A stretch of 64,000 bases of DNA, from the NCBI GenBank assembly GCA_020446815.1, contig JAGRDY010000018.1, positions 62,001-126,000 on the forward strand, read 5' to 3'. The stretch comes from Paracoccaceae bacterium (GTDB taxonomy: Bacteria > Pseudomonadota > Alphaproteobacteria > Rhodobacterales > Rhodobacteraceae). Of this stretch, positions 41,200 through 51,249 are shown piece by piece; position 1 is the stretch's first letter; each line of letters begins with the position of its first letter. The position numbers were made by a program, and so were the translations under genes. Under the pieces are notes generated by a model. The model did not search any database. It was given only the letters and a program-made list of their open reading frames with translations, and was not told the DNA's origin.

Positions 41200-41820
41200 A
41201 TGTCACGGATCAGCTCGCTCTTTGTCACCCGCCTTTACCGCGCCGAGCTGTGCGAACGGGGTGATCCGCTCGACCGGGACGAACTCGCGACGACCTGCCT
41301 TTCGATCGCGGATGATGACGGGGCCGGGCAGGCATGGTGCGAAAGGCACGGCTATCCCGGCTACACGAGCTATGCCTCGCTGAGCGATCTCGCCTGGCGC
41401 GCGCCGATCTTCAAGGCCCTGGTCAAGGTGCTCGACAAACATGTCGCGGCTTTCGTCGCGGATCTGGATTACGACCTCGACGGCAAGAAGATCACGCTCG
41501 AGGATCTGTGGATCAACATCCTGCCCACCGGCGGGGTGCACGGCTCGCATATCCATCCCCACAGCGTGATCAGCGGCACCACCTATGTGACGATGCCCGA
41601 AGGCACCAGCGCAATCAGGTTCGAAGATCCGCGCCTGGCGATGATGATGGCCGCTCCGGCGCGCAAACCCGAGGTGCGCGAGGAACTGCGCCAGTTCGTC
41701 TATCTGACCCCGGCGGCGGGCGAGGTTCTTTTGTGGGAAAGCTGGCTGCGCCACGAGGTGCCGATGAACATGGCGGATGACGAACGCATCAGCGTCAGTT
41801 TCAATTACGCCTGGGGCTGA
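41200..41820 (+). CDS. TIGR02466-type 2-oxoglutarate/Fe(II) oxygenase-like protein
   Basis: A 206-residue protein with the double-stranded beta-helix pattern: WINILPTGGVHGSHIHPHSVISGTTYVTMPEGTSAIRFEDPR supplies the first His ligands, and VLLWESWLRHEVP the distal His. The Arg for 2-oxoglutarate binding may be in the following DERISVSFNYAW. This is the TIGR02466 pattern; the substrate is unknown. It lies 44 nt after the ABC operon and may be a late member of it. Confidence 0.78.
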   Translation: MSRISSLFVTRLYRAELCERGDPLDRDELATTCLSIADDDGAGQAWCERHGYPGYTSYASLSDLAWRAPIFKALVKVLDKHVAAFVADLDYDLDGKKITLEDLWINILPTGGVHGSHIHPHSVISGTTYVTMPEGTSAIRFEDPRLAMMMAAPARKPEVREELRQFVYLTPAAGEVLLWESWLRHEVPMNMADDERISVSFNYAWG

Positions 41821-41995
41821 CCGCCCGGTTTGCCGGATGTGGGGCGGCGTGCCGCACAGCCCTTTCCGACAGGCCGGTTCGCGAAAACAGGGCGGTCCGG
41901 GGTTTTGCCGGAACGCCATGGAAGACGACAAGCCGTCATGGGCTGTGATCGGCGGGCTTCTGTGCAAGAATAAGGTTGCGCGAATCTCAAATGAC

Positions 41996-42011
41996 TTTAC
42001 CAATTGATAAA
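41996..42011. promoter_or_regulatory. Near-perfect palindrome upstream of the BMP importer operon (candidate operator)
   Basis: TTTACCAATTGATAAA reads the same on both strands except for one base pair. It lies in an AT-rich patch 44 nt before the ATG of the binding-protein gene, in an otherwise GC-rich gap of 234 nt. Position and symmetry suit a dimeric repressor or activator of the importer. Confidence 0.5.
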
Positions 42012-42054
42012 ATTTAAGGCGAACTCGCGAAACAACAGATGGGGGCATGACAAG

Positions 42055-43077
42055 ATGACACTGATTCCAAAGGCAAACGGGCTCACGCGGCGGGGGGTGA
42101 TGAGCTCGGCGGCGGCACTGGCCGCAACCGGGCTGATCGCGCGGCCAAGTCGGCTTCGGGCGGCAGATCCGGTCAGGATGGCGGGCATCTACACGGTGCC
42201 CGTCGAACAGCAATGGGTGGGCCGCATCCACAAGGCCGCCCTTGCCGCGCAGGATGCCGGCCAGGTGGTCTATACCTATACCGAAAACGTCACCAATACC
42301 GATTATCCGCGCGTCATGCGCGAATATGCCGAACAGGGCGTGCAACTGATCGTCGGCGAGATTTTCGGCGCCGAACAGGAGGCGCGTGAAGTCGCCGCCG
42401 ACTATCCCGACACCGCCTTCCTGATGGGCTCAAGCTTTCTGCCCGACGGCAACAATCCGAACATGGCGGTTTTCGACAACTATATCCAGGATGCCTCCTA
42501 TCTTTCGGGCATCATCGCGGGGGCGATGTCGAAGGGCAATATCGGCATGGTCGGCGGCTTTCCGATCCCCGAGGTCAATCGCCTGATGAACGCCTTCATG
42601 GCCGGCGCGCGCGAAATGAACCCGGATGTGGCATTCCAGGTCAGCTTCATCGGGTCGTGGTTCGACCCGCCGAAGGCCAAGGAAACCGCCTTCGCGATGA
42701 TCGAGAACGGCGCCGACATGCTTTATGCCGAACGCTTCGGCGTGTCGGATGCGGCACAGGAAAAGGGCGTTCTGGCGATCGGCAATGTGATCGACACGCA
42801 GATGGATTACCCCGACACGGTTGTCGCATCGGCAATCTGGCATTTCGAACCGACGCTGCAAGCGGCGCTGGCCAACATCAACGCCGGCAGTTTCACGGCC
42901 GACAACTACGGGGTCTATTCCTTCCTCAAGGCCGGCGGTTGTTCGCTGGCCCCGCTGGGCACCTTCGAAGGCAAGGTGCCCGGGGACGCGCTGGCGCTGG
43001 TGGCCGAACGCGAGGCGGCGATCCGCGACGGCTCCTTCACCGTCGAGATCAATGACGGCGAACCTGCGTCGGCGTGA
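42055..43077 (+). CDS. BMP-family ABC transporter substrate-binding protein (nucleoside/base type)
   Basis: A 340-residue protein with a Tat-like signal (LTRRGVMSSAAALAATGLIARPSRLRA), then the BMP/PnrA-like fold: MAGIYTVPVEQQWVGRIHKAAL, GVQLIVGEIFGAEQEAREVA, ASYLSGIIAGAMSKGNIGMVGGFPIPEVNRLMNAF. Its alphaproteobacterial relatives bind nucleosides or bases. The start is ATG 42055, 17 codons inside the longest frame. Its TGA overlaps the ATPase ATG. The cytosine deaminase homologue at the operon end suggests a pyrimidine-like ligand. Confidence 0.87.
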   Translation: MTLIPKANGLTRRGVMSSAAALAATGLIARPSRLRAADPVRMAGIYTVPVEQQWVGRIHKAALAAQDAGQVVYTYTENVTNTDYPRVMREYAEQGVQLIVGEIFGAEQEAREVAADYPDTAFLMGSSFLPDGNNPNMAVFDNYIQDASYLSGIIAGAMSKGNIGMVGGFPIPEVNRLMNAFMAGAREMNPDVAFQVSFIGSWFDPPKAKETAFAMIENGADMLYAERFGVSDAAQEKGVLAIGNVIDTQMDYPDTVVASAIWHFEPTLQAALANINAGSFTADNYGVYSFLKAGGCSLAPLGTFEGKVPGDALALVAEREAAIRDGSFTVEINDGEPASA

Positions 43078-44621
43078 TGGGCGCAGATGACGGGGCGGAG
43101 GTCGTCCTCCGCCTCGACAGGATCACCAAGCGGTTCGGCGCGCTGACAGCCAACGATACGGTCAGTTTCGCGCTGCACCGCGGCGAGGTTGTCGGCCTGC
43201 TGGGTGAAAACGGCGCGGGCAAGACCACGCTGATGAACATCCTGTTCGGCCATTACACAGCCGATGAAGGCAGCGTCGAGGTCTTCGGCAAACCCCTGCC
43301 GCCCGGCAATCCGCGCGCCGCCCTGGGCGCGGGTATCGGCATGGTGCACCAGCATTTCACACTGGCCGACAACCTGACGGTGCTGGAAAACATCCTGCTC
43401 GGCACGCGGTCGATGTGGCGGCCCGGGCTCGGCCGACGCAAGGCCCGCGACCGGGTCGGACGGCTCTCGGCCGATTTCGGTCTGGCGGTGCACCCCGACG
43501 CCAGGGTCGGCAGCCTGTCGGTGGGCGAACGCCAGCGGGTGGAAATCCTCAAGGCGCTTTTCCGCGATGCCCGCATCCTGATTCTCGACGAACCGACGGC
43601 GGTGCTGACGCCACAGGAAACCACCGCGCTGTTCGACACGCTGCGCAAGGCGGTGGCGCTGGGCCTGTCGGTGATCTTCATTTCCCACAAGCTGGGCGAA
43701 GTTATGACGATTACCCGCCGCGTGCTTGTGCTGCGCCACGGCAGGATCGTGGGCGAAGTGGCCACCGCCGATACCGACCGCCACAGGCTGGCCGAAATGA
43801 TGGTGGGCGCCGAAGTGACGGCGCCGAAGCCGACCGAAAGGCAGCCCGGCGCGCCGCTGCTGTCGCTGCGCGGCGTCTGCACCCCCGACCGGGGCAATGC
43901 GCCGGGGCTGCGCGGCGTCGATTTGGAACTCAGGGCCGGGCAGATCACCGGGCTGGCGGGCGTTTCGGGCAACGGGCAATCGGCGCTGGCCGGTCTCATC
44001 GGCGGCCTCGAACGGCCCGAAACCGGCACGATGGTGCTGGACCCGGCAAGCCACGAAGCCTGGTCGCCGCGCGCCGCCCTTGGCGCGGGCATCGCGCGAA
44101 TTCCCGAAGACCGCCACAAGACCGGCGTTGTCGCCGACTTCACGCTGGCCGAAAATGCCGTGCTCGAATGCTATGCCGCCGCCCCCTTCAGCCGCGCGGG
44201 CTGGATGAACTGGCCCGAGATCGACCGCTTTGCCGCACGCATCATCGACACATACGATGTCCGCTGCCCCGGCCCCAGGACGCGGATCCGCCTGCTGTCG
44301 GGCGGCAATATGCAAAAGCTGATCCTCGGCCGCGCGCTCGATCCCGGCCCCAGGGTCATTCTGGCCAACCAGCCGGTGCGTGGGCTCGATATCGGCGCGG
44401 TCACTTTCGTCCATGCGCAACTGATCGCGGCGCGCGATGCCGGCGCGGCGGTCTTGCTGATTTCCGAGGATCTCGATGAAATCATGGCGCTTTCCGACGT
44501 GATCCATGTGATCTACGAAGGCCGGCTGTCACCCGGCTTCGCGCGCGCCAGCAAGACCCCGGCGGAACTGGGCGTCTGGATGGCCGGGCACGGATTCGCG
44601 GGGGCGGAACATGCGGCCTGA
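43077..44621 (+). CDS. ABC transporter ATP-binding protein, duplicated sugar/nucleoside type
   Basis: A 514-residue protein with two ATPase domains. The first has Walker A GENGAGKTT, signature LSVGERQRVEILKAL and Walker B ILILDEPTAVL. The second has a degenerate P-loop (GVSGNGQSA) and signature LLSGGNMQKLILGRAL. This is the RbsA/YufO-type arrangement used by BMP importers. ATG 43077 overlaps the upstream stop (TGATG). Confidence 0.91.
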   Translation: MGADDGAEVVLRLDRITKRFGALTANDTVSFALHRGEVVGLLGENGAGKTTLMNILFGHYTADEGSVEVFGKPLPPGNPRAALGAGIGMVHQHFTLADNLTVLENILLGTRSMWRPGLGRRKARDRVGRLSADFGLAVHPDARVGSLSVGERQRVEILKALFRDARILILDEPTAVLTPQETTALFDTLRKAVALGLSVIFISHKLGEVMTITRRVLVLRHGRIVGEVATADTDRHRLAEMMVGAEVTAPKPTERQPGAPLLSLRGVCTPDRGNAPGLRGVDLELRAGQITGLAGVSGNGQSALAGLIGGLERPETGTMVLDPASHEAWSPRAALGAGIARIPEDRHKTGVVADFTLAENAVLECYAAAPFSRAGWMNWPEIDRFAARIIDTYDVRCPGPRTRIRLLSGGNMQKLILGRALDPGPRVILANQPVRGLDIGAVTFVHAQLIAARDAGAAVLLISEDLDEIMALSDVIHVIYEGRLSPGFARASKTPAELGVWMAGHGFAGAEHAA

Positions 44622-44671
44622 TCCGGCAGGTTTCATGCGGCCCGGCCCCTGCCTTGCGAAAGGCACCGGAC

Positions 44672-45721
<1,050 letters not shown>

Positions 45722-45724
45722 GCC

Positions 45725-46669
45725 ATGGACCTGCTCGACATCCTGCTTTCCGCCAGTTTCTGGGCCGCCGCCGTGCGCATCGCCTCGCCGCTGATCTTCG
45801 CCACGATGGGCGAACTGATCTGCGAACGCGCCGGGGTGCTCAATCTCGGGATCGAGGGGATCATGGTGATCGGCGCCTTTTGCGGCTGGATGACGGTCTA
45901 TCTGGGCTTCGGGCTGTGGTTCGGCGTGGCGGCGGCGCTGGCGGCGGGCATGGTCTTTGGCCTGCTTCACGGGGTGCTGACGGTGCCCTTCGGGCTCAGC
46001 CAGCATGTCGTCGGGCTGGGCGTGACGCTGCTGGCGACATCGGTGACCTATTTCGCCTATCGCCTGTCCTTGCCCGAAGTGACCATCCCGCCGCGGATCG
46101 AGCCGTTTCAGCCCTATGCGATCCCGGTGCTGTCGGATATTCCGCTGCTCGGCGCGGCGCTGTTCGCGCAGACGCCGCTGACCTATCTGGCCTTCGCCAC
46201 TGTGCTGGTGGTGTCGGTGGTGCTGTACCGGACGCCGCTGGGCCTGGCGCTGCGGGCGGCGGGCGAAAACCCCGCCTCGGTCGCCGCCCAGGGCCTGTCG
46301 GTCACCGCGATCAGGATGGGGGCGGTGATCGTCGGCTCGGGGCTGATGGCGGTGGGCGGGGCGTTCCTGACCATGTCGGCCTTTTCATCGTTCTTTTTCG
46401 AAATGATCAACGGCCGCGGCTGGATCTGCATCGCCCTCGTGGTCTTCGGGGCCTGGAAACCCGGCAAGGCCCTGCTTGGCGCGCTGCTCTTCGCGGCCTT
46501 CGACGCCTTGCAGATCCGGCTTCAGCAGACCCCGCTCGGGGCGCTGGTGCCCTACCAGATTTTCCTGATGGTGCCCTATGTGCTGTCGATCCTCGCGCTG
46601 GTGCTGATGTCGCGCCGGGCCGAGATCCCGGCCGCGCTCATGGTGCCCTTCAACAAGGGGGAACGCTAG
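45725..46669 (+). CDS. ABC transporter permease, BMP nucleoside importer (second)
   Basis: A 314-residue permease with ATMGELICERAGVLNLGIEGIMVIGAFCGW, the YufQ-type signature, and eight or more helices. Its stop is followed directly by the ATG of the deaminase-family gene, so transporter and enzyme are one transcript. Confidence 0.9.
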   Translation: MDLLDILLSASFWAAAVRIASPLIFATMGELICERAGVLNLGIEGIMVIGAFCGWMTVYLGFGLWFGVAAALAAGMVFGLLHGVLTVPFGLSQHVVGLGVTLLATSVTYFAYRLSLPEVTIPPRIEPFQPYAIPVLSDIPLLGAALFAQTPLTYLAFATVLVVSVVLYRTPLGLALRAAGENPASVAAQGLSVTAIRMGAVIVGSGLMAVGGAFLTMSAFSSFFFEMINGRGWICIALVVFGAWKPGKALLGALLFAAFDALQIRLQQTPLGALVPYQIFLMVPYVLSILALVLMSRRAEIPAALMVPFNKGER

Positions 46670-47944
46670 ATGTTCGATCTGCTGATCAAGGGCGGCACCT
46701 TGCCCGACGCGACTGTCGCCGACATCGCCATCAAGGGCGACCGCATCGTCGATGTGGGCCGCGTGGACGGGCCCGCGCGGGAAATCATCGACGCCACCGG
46801 CGATCTGGTCAGCCCGCCTTTCGTCGACCCGCATTTCCACCTCGACGCAACGCTCAGCTACGGCCTGCCGCGCCTCAACGTCAGCGGCACGCTGCTTGAA
46901 GGTATCGAACTCTGGGGCGAGCTGCGCGCCATCGCTACGGTCGACGACATGATCGCCCGCGCCCTGCGCTATTGCGACTGGGCCGCCGCGATGGGGCTGC
47001 TGGCGATCCGCAGCCATGTCGATACCACCCCGGACCACCTGCGCGGCGTCACGGCGATGCTGGAGGTCAAGCGCCAGGTGGCGGACTATCTCGATCTGCA
47101 ACTGGTGGCCTTTCCGCAAGACGGGCTCTACAGGACGCCGACGGGGCGCGACAATGTGCTGCGCGCGCTCGACATGGGCGTCGATGTGGTCGGCGGCATC
47201 CCGCATTTCGAGCGCACGATGGGCGAAGGCGCCGACAGCCTGCGCGACCTGGCCCGCATCGCCGCCGACCGCGGCCTCATGTGGGATGTCCATTGCGACG
47301 AGACCGACGACCCGCAAAGCCGCCATGTCGAGACGATGGCCCGTGAAGTGACGCGCCACGGGCTGGGCGCCAGGGCGGCCGGCAGCCATCTGACCTCGAT
47401 GCATTCGATGGACAATTACTATGTCTCCAAACTGCTGCCGCTGATCGCCGAAAGCGGCATGACGGCCATTCCCAACCCCTTGATCAACATCACCATTCAG
47501 GGCCGCCACGATACCTTTCCCAAACGCCGGGGCCTGACCCGTGTCAGGGAAATGCAGGCCCACGGGATCACCGTCGGCTGGGGGCAGGATTGCGTGATGG
47601 ACCCCTGGTATTCGCTGGGCACCGCCGACATGCTCGATGTGGCCTTCATGGGGCTGCATGTGGCGCAGATGACCCATCCCGCGGAAATGGCGCGCTGCTT
47701 TGCGATGGTGACCGATGCCAATGCCGCCATCATGAACCTGGAAGGCTACGGGCTGAAGGTGGGCGACAAGGCCTCGCTGGTGGTGCTCGATGCGGGCAAC
47801 CCGGTCGAGGCGCTGCGCCTGCGGCCCGACAGGCTGGCGGTCGTCTCGAAGGGCAAGGTGATCAGCCGCCAGGCGCGCAACGATGCGCGGCTCGATCTGC
47901 CCGGCCGGCCGGGTACGGTGCGCCGCCGCCATGGCGGCAGCTGA
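46670..47944 (+). CDS. Cytosine deaminase-family amidohydrolase with altered specificity loop
   Basis: The 424-residue protein aligns over its length with E. coli CodA: metal ligands PHFHLDAT (His55, His57), SGTLLEGIELWGE, DLQLVAFPQDG, DVHCDETDDPQSRHVETMA, SHLTSMHS, and the metal Asp307. In the loop GQDCVMDPW, the CodA GHDDVFDPW residues His, second Asp (Asp314 in CodA) and Phe are Gln, Cys308 and Met310. Substitution at this Asp is known to change substrate preference in this family. I expect a zinc/iron hydrolytic deaminase acting on a modified pyrimidine or similar ring. Confidence 0.86.
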   Translation: MFDLLIKGGTLPDATVADIAIKGDRIVDVGRVDGPAREIIDATGDLVSPPFVDPHFHLDATLSYGLPRLNVSGTLLEGIELWGELRAIATVDDMIARALRYCDWAAAMGLLAIRSHVDTTPDHLRGVTAMLEVKRQVADYLDLQLVAFPQDGLYRTPTGRDNVLRALDMGVDVVGGIPHFERTMGEGADSLRDLARIAADRGLMWDVHCDETDDPQSRHVETMAREVTRHGLGARAAGSHLTSMHSMDNYYVSKLLPLIAESGMTAIPNPLINITIQGRHDTFPKRRGLTRVREMQAHGITVGWGQDCVMDPWYSLGTADMLDVAFMGLHVAQMTHPAEMARCFAMVTDANAAIMNLEGYGLKVGDKASLVVLDAGNPVEALRLRPDRLAVVSKGKVISRQARNDARLDLPGRPGTVRRRHGGS

Positions 47945-48040
47945 GGGGTGCGCCGGCCTCGCGCACTTCGAAACCGCGCGCGAAAGCCCGCGCGCCAGTT
48001 TCCGTTTCTAAACGCCTTCGGGCAATGCTAATGATATCCC

Positions 48041-49057
48041 ATGCAAACCCGCAGCTATGTGCCCAAAGGTGCCGCCAGCTTCCGGGTGGATCACGCCGGT
48101 CCGCCCCGGGATTTCTATTTCCTGCTGTTGCCGAAACTGACCATGCTGGCCTTCAGCTCGGCGGTGGAACCGCTGCGGGTGGCCAATCAGGTGACCAACA
48201 AGGAGCTTTACCGCTGGTTCGTCATGACCGAGGATGGCACCCCGGTAAGCTGTTCCAACGGCATCGCCATCGTGCCCGACTGCGGCTTGCAGAACGTGCC
48301 GCGCGGGGCGATCGCCTTCATCTGCGCGGGCACCGAGCCGGCCGAAACGCTGAATCCGCGCGTGACAAGCTGGATCAGCCGCCAGCGCGCCTTCGGGGCG
48401 AAGGTTGGCGGCATCTGCACCGGCGCCTTCGCCCTGGCCAGGGCCGGGCTGCTGCAAGATCATGTGTTTACCCTGCACTGGGAAAATCAGCCCGCCTTCG
48501 CCGAGCGGTTCCCCGATCTGACCCCGACAACCAACCTGTACGAAAATCATGACGGCCTGATCACCTGTGGCGGCGGCTCCGCGTCCACCGACATGATGCT
48601 GGACATCATCCAGAAGGATCACGGGGCCGATCTTGCCACCGTGGTGGCCGACATGTGCATCCATTTTCGCAGCAACGGCCGCAAATCGCCGCAGAAATCC
48701 GCCTATTCGGTGGCGCTTTCCAGCCGCAATCAGCATCTGATCAGCGCCATGCAGCTGATGGGCGACAATCTCGAAACCCCCCTGGGGATGGAGGAAATCG
48801 CCGAACGCGTGAACATTTCCCGGCGCCAGATCGAACGCCTGTTCATGCAATATGTCGCGGTCACACCGGTCCAGTTCTACCTGCAACTGCGCATCACGCG
48901 TGCCTATTCGCTGCTCAGCGAAACCAATCTCTCGGTCGCCGAAATCGCCGCCGCGACAGGGTTTGGCGATGCCTCGCATCTTACCGCCCGGTTCAAGAAA
49001 CGCTACGGCAAATCGCCCCGCTCGTTCCGGCGCAGTTGGGGTGACGGGGACGGATGA
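48041..49057 (+). CDS. GlxA-family transcriptional regulator (DJ-1/PfpI-like domain plus AraC DNA-binding domain)
   Basis: A 338-residue protein. Residues ~20-190 form a DJ-1/glutamine-amidotransferase-like domain (RDFYFLLLPKLTMLAFSSAVEPLRVAN, GGICTGAFALARAGLL). Residues ~230-325 are an AraC-type double helix-turn-helix (MEEIAERVNISRRQIERLFMQYV and LSVAEIAAATGFGDASHLTARFKKRYGKSP). Such regulators often control catabolism of amines or betaines. Position after the importer and deaminase genes suggests it may regulate them, although it has its own 96-nt upstream gap. Confidence 0.9.
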   Translation: MQTRSYVPKGAASFRVDHAGPPRDFYFLLLPKLTMLAFSSAVEPLRVANQVTNKELYRWFVMTEDGTPVSCSNGIAIVPDCGLQNVPRGAIAFICAGTEPAETLNPRVTSWISRQRAFGAKVGGICTGAFALARAGLLQDHVFTLHWENQPAFAERFPDLTPTTNLYENHDGLITCGGGSASTDMMLDIIQKDHGADLATVVADMCIHFRSNGRKSPQKSAYSVALSSRNQHLISAMQLMGDNLETPLGMEEIAERVNISRRQIERLFMQYVAVTPVQFYLQLRITRAYSLLSETNLSVAEIAAATGFGDASHLTARFKKRYGKSPRSFRRSWGDGDG

Positions 49058-49172
49058 CACACCTGAAAGGCGCGCCCCCACGCGGCGGCGATTTGGCGCC
49101 GCCTGCGCGACGCACTGATCCTTGGCGGGGATTGCCGCATAAAGCACACACCCCAAAGGTCGGGATCGCCTT

Positions 49173-49214
49173 CGCGCGCACCGGCAATCGCGCGCACCGG
49201 CAATCGCGCGCACC
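49173..49214. repeat. Short tandem repeat, 16-bp unit
   Basis: CGCGCGCACCGGCAAT is present at 49173-49188 and 49189-49204, followed by a 10-base partial copy. It lies in the 243-bp gap between the convergent GlxA-type and GAPDH-family genes; no gene or clear terminator is seen in that gap. Confidence 0.75.
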
Positions 49215-49300
49215 AGACGCGACACAGGGGAGTTGGCGATTCAGGATTTCACAGAAACGCCATGAACCCGGAACCGGCCGGTCGAAACAACCGCGCGGTT

Positions 49301-50287
49301 TCACACGCCCGCCATCAACCGGGCGACATCCAGCATCCGGTTGGAAAAGCCCCATTCGTTGTCATACCAGCCGAACACGCGCAGCATCCCGCCCCGCATC
49401 AGCCGGGTTTCGGGCAGCGCCATGACGATGCTTTCGCGCCGCGCCCGCAGGTCGGTCGACACCAGCGGCCTGTCGGTCCAGCCGATCACCCCGCCCGCCT
49501 CCCGCAACGCCGCGTTTACCGCCGCGACGCTTGCAGGCCGGCCCGTCACCACGCACAGATCGACCGCCGAGACACTGGCGGTCGGCACCCGCACCGCCGC
49601 TCCGTCAAGCCGCCCGTCGAGTTCCGGCAGGACCTGACCCAGCAGGCGTTGCGCAGAGGTCGTCGTCGGCACCATCGACAGCGCCGCCGCGCGGCTGCGG
49701 GCGAAATCGGCGCCCGGCGCGTCGATCGTCGGCTGGCTGCCGGTATAGCAGTGAATGGTGGTCATCCAGCCGGTCTCGATCCGCCATTCCCGGTCGATCA
49801 GCCGCGCCAGCGGCGCCAGCGCGTTGGTGGTGCACGAGGCATTCGACACGATCCGGTGCTCGGGGCGCAACCGGTGCTCGTTGGCCCCCAGAACCAGTGT
49901 CAGATCGGCCGATTTCGACGGCCCGGACACCAGCACACGGGCGGCGCCCGCCCTGAGCCCGGCCTCGGAAAACGACCGTTCGCCGCCAAGCCCGGTGCAT
50001 TCCATCACGATATCGATGTCGCTGAGGTCGAGCCCGGAAATATCGCGCAGGCCGGTCAGGCGCAGCGTGCGGTCATTGACGGTCAATGCGCCGTCCTCGA
50101 CCCGCACGCTGCCCTCCCAGGGGCCGAAGACGGAATCATATTCGAAAAGATAGGCCGCGATATCCGGGCGGGCGATGTCATTGACCGCCACGATCTCGAT
50201 GCCGGCATGGGCCGGGTCTGTCAGCGCGGCGCGCAGCACCGATCTGCCGATCCGGCCAAAGCCGTTCAGGGCAACGCGGACCGTCAT
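49301..50287 (-). CDS. gap: Glyceraldehyde-3-phosphate dehydrogenase family protein, type I, divergent
   Basis: The 327-residue protein has the NAD motif NGFGRIGR, NDIA with the Asp expected for NAD specificity, the catalytic SNASCTTN, the His in MTTIHCYTGSQ, and a standard C-terminus GWYDNEWGFSNRM. Several usually fixed positions differ: SGPSK instead of SAPAK, and SMVPTTTSAQ for NIVPTSTGA. It may be a second GAPDH, or act on another phosphorylated aldehyde such as erythrose 4-phosphate. GGAGG lies 7 nt before ATG 50287; the longest frame starts further upstream at 50365. Confidence 0.83.
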   Translation of the reverse strand: MTVRVALNGFGRIGRSVLRAALTDPAHAGIEIVAVNDIARPDIAAYLFEYDSVFGPWEGSVRVEDGALTVNDRTLRLTGLRDISGLDLSDIDIVMECTGLGGERSFSEAGLRAGAARVLVSGPSKSADLTLVLGANEHRLRPEHRIVSNASCTTNALAPLARLIDREWRIETGWMTTIHCYTGSQPTIDAPGADFARSRAAALSMVPTTTSAQRLLGQVLPELDGRLDGAAVRVPTASVSAVDLCVVTGRPASVAAVNAALREAGGVIGWTDRPLVSTDLRARRESIVMALPETRLMRGGMLRVFGWYDNEWGFSNRMLDVARLMAGV

Positions 50288-50420
50288 GAAACTGCCTCCG
50301 ATATCTTGACGCGCGATGGGTTCGCCCCAGCAGTAGGCCAGACCACCACCAGAACGAAAGCCCAAAAACGCACCTATGCGCGATCGATTCAGCCAATCCC
50401 CCTCCGGCAGGTCATCGCCG

Positions 50421-50478
50421 CCCTGTCGGGACGCATGCCCGACGCTGTCGGGACGGATGCGGGACGGATGCGGGACGG
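50421..50478. repeat. 11-bp tandem repeat locus 1 (GGGACGGATGC)
   Basis: Two perfect units at 50450-50471 and a partial third. CTGTCGGGACG occurs on both sides of the array's left edge. The same unit occurs four times at 55096-55139 on the opposite strand. It lies between the GAPDH-family start and the RNase T2 stop. Confidence 0.8.
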
Positions 50479-50492
50479 GCCTGCCGGGCGCT

Positions 50493-51122
50493 CTACCGAA
50501 CCGCCTCCATCAGCGCATCAGGTATTGCGCAGTCACGCGCCGCGTCCGGGGCGCAGGCGCGCGGCGCCAGATCGCCGGTCAGGCAGATGCGCGCCTCCTG
50601 CACCATTCCGGCCTTGCAGGTGATGGTGATCATCGACGCATCCAGCGCCGGGTTGGCTTGCAGGAAAGCTTGCTCGACAACCCCGGCAGGCAGTCTGACG
50701 GATTTCGGAAGGTTTTTGAAAACATCCGGTATTTCAATGGCATGATACGCCCTGCGCGATGCGGCGAAATAGGATCTGGCCGACATTCCCGTGTAGCGGC
50801 CATGCTTTTTCCACTCATACCAGGCCAATCCGCCCGACCCCATGATATCTGCCATCGCCGCCGTTTCGGCGCGCGAAGGATCGCGCTCGGCGGTCCGGCA
50901 ATAGCTGGGCCAGCCCTGTTCATATTGTGGCCAAAGCCCGTGCAGGATGAAACCATGCCCATGGCGCGGATCGCATTGATCATCACCCCGCGCGTCACCT
51001 TCCAACCTGCAATATGTAGGGGACCAGCCAAGAGAAAGCACAAAATAATCGAAATCACCCGCCGGCTCACCCTCGGCAAAGGCGGGCGATGCCCATAAAA
51101 TCAAAGCGGCGATCAGGCGCAT
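50493..51122 (-). CDS. Secreted ribonuclease T2 family protein
   Basis: A 209-residue protein with a signal peptide (MRLIAALILWASPAFA). Both RNase T2 active-site blocks are visible: CAS I in FILHGLWPQYEQGWPSYC and CAS II in WYEWKKHGRYTG. It should cleave single-stranded RNA in the periplasm or outside. The ATG is at 51122; the long upstream extension of the frame runs across the divergent promoter and into the neighbouring gene. Opposite strand to the TrcR gene. Confidence 0.9.
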   Translation of the reverse strand: MRLIAALILWASPAFAEGEPAGDFDYFVLSLGWSPTYCRLEGDARGDDQCDPRHGHGFILHGLWPQYEQGWPSYCRTAERDPSRAETAAMADIMGSGGLAWYEWKKHGRYTGMSARSYFAASRRAYHAIEIPDVFKNLPKSVRLPAGVVEQAFLQANPALDASMITITCKAGMVQEARICLTGDLAPRACAPDAARDCAIPDALMEAVR

Positions 51123-51187
51123 TTTCTCTTTTCTCCGCGGCCGAAGACGACTATATAGCGCACCAAATTCCCCGAAAACGAGGAAAG

Positions 51188-51205
51188 GCGGCCCAAAAGG
51201 GCCGC
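51188..51205 (+). promoter_or_regulatory. GC-rich hairpin in the leader of the TrcR gene
   Basis: GCGGCCC, loop AAAA, GGGCCGC give a perfect 7-bp stem, followed by GGCCGTTTT and a second small stem TTTCCC/GGGAAA. The Shine-Dalgarno AAGGAGAG follows 30 nt later. It could act as an attenuator or as a terminator for upstream transcription. Confidence 0.5.
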
Positions 51206-51249
51206 GGCCGTTTTCCCGGCGGGAAAGAGATTTGTAAAGGAGAGATCCG

